The notes under the pieces: generated by a model
Told to the model about the DNA's origin: nothing
What the model saw: only the letters and a program-made list of their open reading frames with translations
Database searches by the model: none
Made by a program: the position numbers and the translations under genes
Assembly (NCBI GenBank): GCA_018668095.1
Contig: JABIQF010000199.1
Location: 1-9,091, forward strand
Direction of reading: 5' to 3'
Source of the DNA: Cellvibrionales bacterium
GTDB taxonomy: Bacteria; Pseudomonadota; Gammaproteobacteria; Pseudomonadales; UBA7434
DNA: 9,091 bases
In this document: positions 1-4,639 of the stretch, one piece after another
Layout: each line of letters begins with the position of its first letter
How positions within the stretch are numbered: the first letter of the stretch is position 1

Positions 1-840
1 GAAGCTAAAAAAGAAGCTAAGAAGCTGGCTGAATCATCAACTGATTCGGATGAAGCCGATGCTGTTACTGAGTCCGTTAAAGGTAATGTGTATGTATTGG
101 ACTTCGATGGCGATATGAAAGCCTCAGAAGTTGAAAACTTTCGCGAAGAAATTACCACTGTTTTAACTTTGGCTAAACCTGAAGATGAAATTGTGGTTCG
201 TCTCGAAAGCCCTGGTGGCATGGTTCATTCTTATGGCTTGGCATCATCGCAGCTGGCAAGAATCCGCTCTGCGAATATTCCGCTCACTATTTGTGTCGAT
301 AGAGTTGCTGCGAGTGGCGGCTATATGATGGCGTGTATCGCCGATAAAATATTGGCTGCACCTTTTGCGATTATCGGCTCTATTGGCGTAGTTGCAAGTT
401 TGCCGAACTTTAACAAGGTCTTGAAGAAGTTGGATGTTGATTATGATGTCTTAACGGCCGGTGAGTATAAGCGTACATTAACAATGCTCGGCGAGAACAC
501 AGAAGAAGGTCGTAAAAAGTTTATTGATGACCTTGAAGAAACGCATGAGTTGTTTAAAGGTTTTGTCAGTGAGTTTCGACCAAATTTAGATATTCCGTTA
601 GTTGCTACTGGCGAAACTTGGTATGGCAAAGTGGCGCTAGAGAAAGAATTGGTTGATGGTATTAGCACCAGTGATGAATATATTTCTCAGCGCGTTAAAG
701 AGGCTTCAGTGTTTGAAGTGAAGTATGTGCAGAAAAAATCATGGCAAGAAAAGTTGGGTGTTGCTGCTCAAGTTGCTATGGAAAAAAGCCTTGATAAAGT
801 GATTTCTAAAAGCCTACATAGCTGGACAACGCGCCACTAG
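1..840 (+). CDS. sohB: SohB, inner-membrane S49 family serine peptidase (5' end outside window)
   Basis: The reading frame is open from the first base to a TAG at 838-840, so the true start and the N-terminal membrane segment lie upstream. The first visible codons encode a charged linker (EAKKEAKK...). The peptidase domain begins near the VYVLDFDGDM stretch, about base 88. Signature S49 motifs are present: RLESPGGMVH, then AASGGYMMA with the predicted nucleophile Ser at 313-315, then AGEYKRTL with the predicted general-base Lys at 469-471. The Ser-Lys spacing is 52 residues, as in SppA/SohB Ser-Lys dyads. The stretch LTMLGENTEEGRKKF and the WYG motif near the C-terminus favour SohB over SppA. 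Known for the family: a membrane-anchored periplasmic peptidase first found as a multicopy suppressor of a degP (htrA) mutant; its natural substrates are poorly defined. A GTG at 88 is in frame but cuts into the domain, so it is not a real start. Confidence 0.93.
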   Translation, partial: EAKKEAKKLAESSTDSDEADAVTESVKGNVYVLDFDGDMKASEVENFREEITTVLTLAKPEDEIVVRLESPGGMVHSYGLASSQLARIRSANIPLTICVDRVAASGGYMMACIADKILAAPFAIIGSIGVVASLPNFNKVLKKLDVDYDVLTAGEYKRTLTMLGENTEEGRKKFIDDLEETHELFKGFVSEFRPNLDIPLVATGETWYGKVALEKELVDGISTSDEYISQRVKEASVFEVKYVQKKSWQEKLGVAAQVAMEKSLDKVISKSLHSWTTRH

Positions 841-842
841 GC

Positions 843-868
843 AAAGGCTTAGCGACTAAGTTAGCCTT
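843..868 (+). other. Weak stem-loop just after sohB stop
   Basis: Three bases after the sohB stop, CTTAG (848-852) pairs with CTAAG (856-860) around a CGA loop. AAGGCT (844-849) can alternatively pair with AGCCTT (863-868). There is no T-run after it, so it is a poor intrinsic terminator. It may only be an RNA 3'-end or processing structure between sohB and the next gene, and sohB and that gene could be co-transcribed through it. Confidence 0.25.
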
Positions 869-917
869 AAATAGAGCAGGTTTTGATTAATGGGTTGTGT
901 ATGGCAGTGTGGAATCA

Positions 918-1190
918 ATGACGAGTAGCCGACAACTGATTTTATATTCACGTCAAGACTGCCATCTTTGTGATCAGGCGCAGACTTTAATTGAACAGGT
1001 GATTGCCGGCAGTGATTGGCAGCTCGAAAAAGTGGATATTGATTCCGACCCTCAGCTCACTGAGCTATACCGTTTTTCTATTCCTGTATTAGCCCGTGTG
1101 AATGACACGGGCGCCGAAATTGGATTAGAAAATACTGCGCTTAACTGGCCTTTTCCTCCCAGCCGTATTAAAGACTTATTAACTGACTAA
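918..1190 (+). CDS. Small glutaredoxin-like protein with CxxC motif (DUF836 type)
   Basis: From the ATG at 918 this is a 90-residue thioredoxin-fold protein. The N-terminal beta strand RQLILYSRQDCHLC carries the redox motif C-H-L-C (Cys15 and Cys18). FSIPVLARV near residues 54-62 provides the expected cis-proline (I-P-V) that faces the active site. These features and the short length match the glutaredoxin-like DUF836 family, presumed cytoplasmic thiol-disulfide proteins of unknown partner. A GTG at 897 is also in frame and would add seven residues. The ATG is preferred because family members start only a few residues before the first strand and because GGAA lies just upstream (911-914), although the 3-base spacing is short. 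It follows sohB by 77 bases on the same strand. Its last 12 bases overlap the 3' end of the opposite-strand tatD. Family assignment is from recognised motifs; the cellular role is unknown. Confidence 0.8.
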   Translation: MTSSRQLILYSRQDCHLCDQAQTLIEQVIAGSDWQLEKVDIDSDPQLTELYRFSIPVLARVNDTGAEIGLENTALNWPFPPSRIKDLLTD

Positions 1191-1195
1191 GTTAA
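1179..1195. repeat. Palindrome covering the two convergent stop codons
   Basis: TTAACT (1179-1184) and AGTTAA (1190-1195) form a perfect 6-bp inverted repeat around GACTA. The left arm begins with the tatD stop (TAA on the - strand, 1179-1181) and the right arm begins with the last base of the glutaredoxin-like stop (1188-1190). It is A+T-rich and not followed by a T-run on either strand, so terminator activity is doubtful. No other terminator is visible for either gene. Confidence 0.3.
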
Positions 1196-1973
1196 AAAAG
1201 TTATTTGTATTCTCTGTTGTTTTCTCAATTAACATTGTTGTTTCAACGCCCAGGCACTCTGCTAGGGTGGCAGCGGTGTAGGGCAGTGTCCATGGCTCAT
1301 TGCGATTCTTTTTGCTGAGCTGGCTTTTTAGGCCGGCTTGCTGCGGGGTTAAATAGGGCGCATCGGTTTCAATCATTAAGCGATCTAGCGGTGCGTATTT
1401 TATAATTTCACGTAAATTGACGCCCCTTTTTTTGTCACTGATCCAACCGGTTATGCCAATGTATAAACCTAAATCCAAATAGGCTTTAAGTGCCGTTTCG
1501 CTACCCGTAAAGCAGTGCACAACGGCCTGGGTCTGTTCTTTTTTATTGGCGGCCATAATGGCATAGAAGTCTTTAAAGGCATCGCGCTCATGTAAGAATA
1601 GGGGTTTTTGATAGCGATTCGCTAAGGCTATTTGCGCTTCAAAGGCTTGTCGTTGATTATCAGGCGTTGAAAAATTGCGATTAAAATCTAGGCCAGTTTC
1701 ACCAACGGCGACAATGTTGGGTTTGTCTAGCATTGCGATGAGCTGCGTCTCAATATTATCGTTATAGCTATCGGCATCATGCGGGTGGACACCGGCGGTG
1801 GCATATAGAAAATTGGGCTGTTGTTCGGCTAGCGCTAAGGCGGCTAGGCTGCTCTCTACGCTAGTGCCTGTCACGATAATGCCTTGAAGTTTAGCGTCTT
1901 TTGCACGCTGTAATACATCGGCTAAATCATGCTCAAAAGTAGGGTTGCTAAGGTTTGCGCCTATATCAATCAA
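1179..1973 (-). CDS. tatD: TatD family metal-dependent nuclease, TTG start
   Basis: This 264-residue protein matches the usual TatD length of about 260. The likely metal ligands are visible: Glu92 in VGETGLDFNRNFS, His128 in LFLHERD, His153 in VVHCFTG and Asp204 in IETDAPYL, with His63 in TAGVHPHD. The N-terminus reads MIDIGANL rather than the DxHxH of YcfH/YjjV-type relatives, and NRNFS and RNEP are present; this points to TatD proper. Known for E. coli TatD: a cytoplasmic magnesium-dependent 3'-5' exonuclease linked to DNA repair; despite the name it is not needed for Tat export. The start must be TTG at 1971-1973, because an in-frame TAA lies two codons upstream and no ATG or GTG lies near the conserved N-terminus. 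AAGAG (1984-1988) sits 10 bases before it. The gene begins 25 bases after slt and is probably co-transcribed with it. Confidence 0.93.
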   Translation of the reverse strand: MIDIGANLSNPTFEHDLADVLQRAKDAKLQGIIVTGTSVESSLAALALAEQQPNFLYATAGVHPHDADSYNDNIETQLIAMLDKPNIVAVGETGLDFNRNFSTPDNQRQAFEAQIALANRYQKPLFLHERDAFKDFYAIMAANKKEQTQAVVHCFTGSETALKAYLDLGLYIGITGWISDKKRGVNLREIIKYAPLDRLMIETDAPYLTPQQAGLKSQLSKKNRNEPWTLPYTAATLAECLGVETTMLIEKTTENTNNFFNLVS

Positions 1974-1983
1974 CGGTTATATG

Positions 1984-1988
1984 CTCTT
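1984..1988 (-). promoter_or_regulatory. Ribosome-binding site supporting the tatD TTG start
   Basis: On the - strand AAGAG lies 10 bases before the TTG at 1973. It falls in the 25-base slt-tatD gap. An in-frame TAA at 1977-1979 excludes any earlier start, so this weak site plus TTG suggests modest translation of tatD. Confidence 0.4.
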
Positions 1989-1998
1989 ATTAATGGTT

Positions 1999-4152
1999 CT
2001 AGTTAATAGTTGGTTGAATGTTGCTGGGGTAAATCATTTGCTCATGAGGATGAATAAACGGCGTTCGTTTTTTATTTGTTTTAGCATTTATTTTATTAGG
2101 CATGCCGTCATCATAAAGTAAGCTGTGAATTAAACTAAAGCTAAAAACATTTTGTACGTATTGTCGAGTTTCTGAAAAGGGAATTGTTTCTATCCAAGCA
2201 TCTATTGGTAGCGGCTGCTCCATGTTTTCTAGCCATTTGTTTGCACGGCGGGGGCCAGCATTGTAAGCAGCGGATGTCAGTGCTCGATGTTGATAACGCT
2301 TATTTAATTGCTTTAAATAAGCGCTGCCTAAAATAATATTATAATCGGCATTAAAGAGTTTACTGCGTTGATATTTTACGTTTGTTTTGCGCGCGACTTC
2401 TTTTGCTGTCGACGGCAGTATTTGCATTAAGCCCATAGCGCCTGCACCCGATTGTGCATCACTGGCAAATGCGCTTTCTTGTCGTGCAATGGCATAAGGC
2501 CAGTTGGCTGGCCAGTGCTTAGAGTATTGAGCAGCAGAGGCTTGCTGCTCAAATTGTTCAGTATAAAGATTGGGGAAGCGTAACTGATAATGCTGCCATG
2601 CTTTCGCTTGTGCTGCCGTATTAATGGCTTGATGATGCCAGCCAAGGGTTTGAGCAAAATAGGCTGAGTCGACTCTCATTGCAGCATTAAAGCTTTGGCT
2701 GCCACGCCGCCATTCACTGCGTGCAAGGGCGTATTCTTGTTGCGCAAAATGTTCGCTAGCCCTTTGCATATAAGGGTTATTACGCATTAGCTCAATATGC
2801 GCTGGATTCGGTGTATGTTGAGTTGGCTCAAAGTTATAAGGTAGGCCAAGATTCTCGGCAGTCGTGAAACCGTAAAAGCTGGCTTTGTTTGCCACCGCTT
2901 TATAGTGCTCTTGCTCTTCTAACAAAGTGAGGCGGCCAGAGAGTGATTTTGCTCGATAATACCAATAGCGCCAGCGCTCATGCTCTTTGAGTTCGTCAGG
3001 TAATTGCTTAACGGTTTCAATAACTTCTTGCCAGTTAGCTTGCGCAATGTGCGCGCGCAATAACCATTGCAGTGAACTACTGTCTTTTGGTGAGCCAAGT
3101 GCAACATACGCTTGAGGAAGTGTGGCATAACCTTTAATGGCTTGAGACTGAATTAAATAAGCCGCTAATTTATCTGCTAGAGCTTGGTCTTGTTGCTGTT
3201 GTTTAATCTCTAATACAAACTCACTTGCTCTTTCTGGGTGCGAGCGAGCGAGTTTTTTTAATAATTGATATTTGCTTTCGAATAAATCAACGGCTTGTTC
3301 GGGAATAAGACTAACGGCTTGCCATTGGCTAGGGATTTTTTTCGGTTGACGGTAAAGTTTAAGCAGTCGCTTGGCGTCGCTTAATTGCTGGCCTTCGAGA
3401 AGGCGTGTTAAATATTTTGACAACTGATGCTGGCGCGCATTGAAAGCCAGAATAAATCGCTGCCAAGCAAAGTCACTGTCAATGTTGTCTGTTTTTATTA
3501 ATAAATGAAAAATAGCATCGCAACTTTTGGGGCGTGATTCAGAATGCAGCCATAATGCTTTGGCCTCTTCTAAGCCCTGTGCTTGCTCACCGGTTTGATA
3601 GAGCGCCCAAGCATGTTGGCATTGCATGGCGCTATTGGCGAGTGCTTTGTCGTAGTGCTCAATAAAGCTTGGCCATTGTTTACGCTTGGCTAAATGCTGC
3701 AGCCAAGCGCGCTTGAGTTTACTGCTGAGCAATGCGTTGTTGTGGGTGCGGCTAAAGCGTTCTAGGCTTTCATCATTTAACTTACTTATATGCTGTCGGT
3801 GATACAAATAGTCTAAATGGCCAGCGAGTGGATAGTCATCTAGGGCTAGGCGTAATTTTTTATAGGTACTTATTGAGTGTGGCTTTTGGATGAGTGATTT
3901 GGCTTTGCTGTATTGCTCACGCTGCTTTTTAGTGTGCTCGGTAATGTCATTGCTAAGCAATTGAGTGTCTGCGTGACTTGTCATAGTGAGCAGGGTGGCG
4001 ACTAAAAAAATGGCTAAGCTGGGTATATGTTGGTAGCTGCGATAGCTTGGTTCTGTTGTTTGTTGAAAGCACCGACTAACTGTTAGTAGGGCGTTACAGG
4101 ATGTGAATGTTTTCAATAAATGGCGGCTGAATATAAAACGTAGAATGGGCAT
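1999..4152 (-). CDS. slt: Soluble lytic murein transglycosylase (Slt70 type)
   Basis: This 717-residue precursor has the Slt70 layout. A signal peptide is followed by a long alpha-superhelical U-domain (about residues 75-440, repeated helical pairs), an L-domain linker (about 450-540) and a C-terminal lysozyme-like SLT domain (about 545-685). Catalytic Glu559 sits in AIARQESAF. GAGAMGLMQILPSTA (569-583), SAAYNAGP (627-634) and IPFSETRQYVQNV (657-669) complete the family signature. Known reaction: cleaves the MurNAc-GlcNAc bond of peptidoglycan in the periplasm, leaving 1,6-anhydro-MurNAc. The hydrophobic segment IPSLAIFLVATLLTM (43-57) with cleavage expected after SHA (Ala61) gives export. 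The roughly 42 residues before it are unusual. ATG 4152 is the only upstream choice because an in-frame TAA lies nearby; a TTG at 4116 is an alternative. The only Shine-Dalgarno-like AAGGA is 18 bases upstream. E. coli Slt is about 645 residues, so both ends are longer here. tatD follows on the same strand. Confidence 0.93.
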   Translation of the reverse strand: MPILRFIFSRHLLKTFTSCNALLTVSRCFQQTTEPSYRSYQHIPSLAIFLVATLLTMTSHADTQLLSNDITEHTKKQREQYSKAKSLIQKPHSISTYKKLRLALDDYPLAGHLDYLYHRQHISKLNDESLERFSRTHNNALLSSKLKRAWLQHLAKRKQWPSFIEHYDKALANSAMQCQHAWALYQTGEQAQGLEEAKALWLHSESRPKSCDAIFHLLIKTDNIDSDFAWQRFILAFNARQHQLSKYLTRLLEGQQLSDAKRLLKLYRQPKKIPSQWQAVSLIPEQAVDLFESKYQLLKKLARSHPERASEFVLEIKQQQQDQALADKLAAYLIQSQAIKGYATLPQAYVALGSPKDSSSLQWLLRAHIAQANWQEVIETVKQLPDELKEHERWRYWYYRAKSLSGRLTLLEEQEHYKAVANKASFYGFTTAENLGLPYNFEPTQHTPNPAHIELMRNNPYMQRASEHFAQQEYALARSEWRRGSQSFNAAMRVDSAYFAQTLGWHHQAINTAAQAKAWQHYQLRFPNLYTEQFEQQASAAQYSKHWPANWPYAIARQESAFASDAQSGAGAMGLMQILPSTAKEVARKTNVKYQRSKLFNADYNIILGSAYLKQLNKRYQHRALTSAAYNAGPRRANKWLENMEQPLPIDAWIETIPFSETRQYVQNVFSFSLIHSLLYDDGMPNKINAKTNKKRTPFIHPHEQMIYPSNIQPTIN

Positions 4153-4241
4153 GTGGCTATTGTCGCTAAATCCTTATTCGTTTAAATATTACTCGATTGG
4201 TGACGGTTTTTAGATTCCAACCAAAACGCATACTAGCATCG

Positions 4242-4270
4242 ATTCTGACGGTAATCTGTAAATCTATCAA
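4242..4270 (-). promoter_or_regulatory. Candidate sigma70 promoter for slt-tatD
   Basis: Read on the - strand, TTGATA (4270-4265) matches the -35 consensus at 5 of 6 bases. It is followed after 17 bases by CAGAAT (4247-4242), a 4 of 6 match to the -10. Transcription would begin near 4235, leaving a leader of about 80 bases before the slt ATG. Such matches arise by chance in A+T-rich DNA, so confidence is low. Confidence 0.25.
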
Positions 4271-4330
4271 TGACGTTGAATTATTTTTCAGGCCGCGCCT
4301 AAGTGCTCAAATAGGCCTCTCAATCGACCT

Positions 4331-4416
4331 GTTCGATGCTTTTGCCGACAACTTTGCTCGATTAAGTCCGTTTTTCGATAAAGGGAGAGAGGCGGTCGTC
4401 GGTAAAATTTTTGAAC
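4331..4416. repeat. Long imperfect hairpin between slt and topA
   Basis: TTTTGCCGAC (4340-4349) pairs with GTCGGTAAAA (4398-4407) over ten positions with a single G-T pair. Outside a symmetric 5x5 internal loop, GTTC (4331-4334) pairs with GAAC (4413-4416). Inside, CTTT (4352-4355) pairs with AAAG (4380-4383) and TCGA (4358-4361) with TCGA (4375-4378). The whole structure ends eight bases before the candidate topA -35. It could be a structured RNA or a protein-binding inverted repeat; no known RNA family is recognised. Confidence 0.35.
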
Positions 4417-4423
4417 GAATAGC

Positions 4424-4452
4424 TTGACCCGCCGCTCTTCCTTCTCTATATA
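4424..4452 (+). promoter_or_regulatory. Candidate sigma70 promoter for topA
   Basis: TTGACC (4424-4429, 5 of 6 to the -35 consensus) is followed after exactly 17 bases by TATATA (4447-4452, 4 of 6 to the -10). Transcription would start near 4459, giving topA an untranslated leader of about 180 bases that includes the 4585-4607 hairpin. This is the best promoter match by eye in the region. Supercoiling control of topA promoters is known in E. coli, but nothing here proves it. Confidence 0.4.
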
Positions 4453-4584
4453 TGTCGCCCTTCGTCGTAATGTCCATGGTCACTGCTGTCGCGAAAGTGT
4501 CGTTTTGGCTAATGAATGTTGGGAGTTTGTCCGACGATAACCGCGTTGAGAGAGGCCTTAGGTCTTTTTTATCCGTTTTCAGTG

Positions 4585-4607
4585 GCTGTTATTGCCTCGA
4601 TAACGGC
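4585..4607 (+). promoter_or_regulatory. Hairpin in the topA leader
   Basis: GCTGTTAT (4585-4592) pairs with ATAACGGC (4600-4607) over 8 bp, including one T-G pair, around the 7-base loop TGCCTCG. It lies 32 bases before the topA ATG and 15 bases before the Shine-Dalgarno. It lacks a T-run, so it is not a standard terminator. It might be an operator or an mRNA stability element; function is unknown. Confidence 0.3.
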
Positions 4608-4622
4608 ACATAGTCAATTATT

Positions 4623-4628
4623 AGGAAG
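4623..4628 (+). promoter_or_regulatory. topA ribosome-binding site
   Basis: AGGAAG lies 11 bases before the ATG at 4640. The spacing is slightly long but the match to the Shine-Dalgarno consensus is good. It supports the start that gives the conserved N-terminus MGKSLVIVESPAKAKTI. Confidence 0.6.
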
Positions 4629-4639
4629 TTATTATACGA

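Larger units (their letters stand above)
4153..4639. other. slt-topA divergent intergenic region
   Basis: These 487 bases lie between two genes that point away from each other and contain no convincing gene. A 76-codon frame at 4197-4427 (TTG start, no Shine-Dalgarno, no recognisable domain) is probably chance. The region holds a candidate slt promoter, a long imperfect inverted repeat (4331-4416), a good candidate topA promoter (4424-4452) and a hairpin in the predicted topA leader (4585-4607). A related pair of segments, AGGCCTCTCAA near 4313 and TTGAGAGAGGCCT near 4548, forms an imperfect inverted match about 230 bases apart. Either divergent regulation or an uncatalogued small RNA could explain the length. 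Confidence 0.5.

Noticed and set aside
88..840. sohB starting at GTG 88
   Set aside because: The frame is open upstream to base 1 and this codon is inside the conserved domain, so the gene is truncated by the window edge and does not start here.
4197..4427. 76-codon open frame between slt and topA
   Set aside because: It has a TTG start, no Shine-Dalgarno and no recognisable domain, and it overlaps the inverted repeat and the promoter candidate. It is most likely chance.
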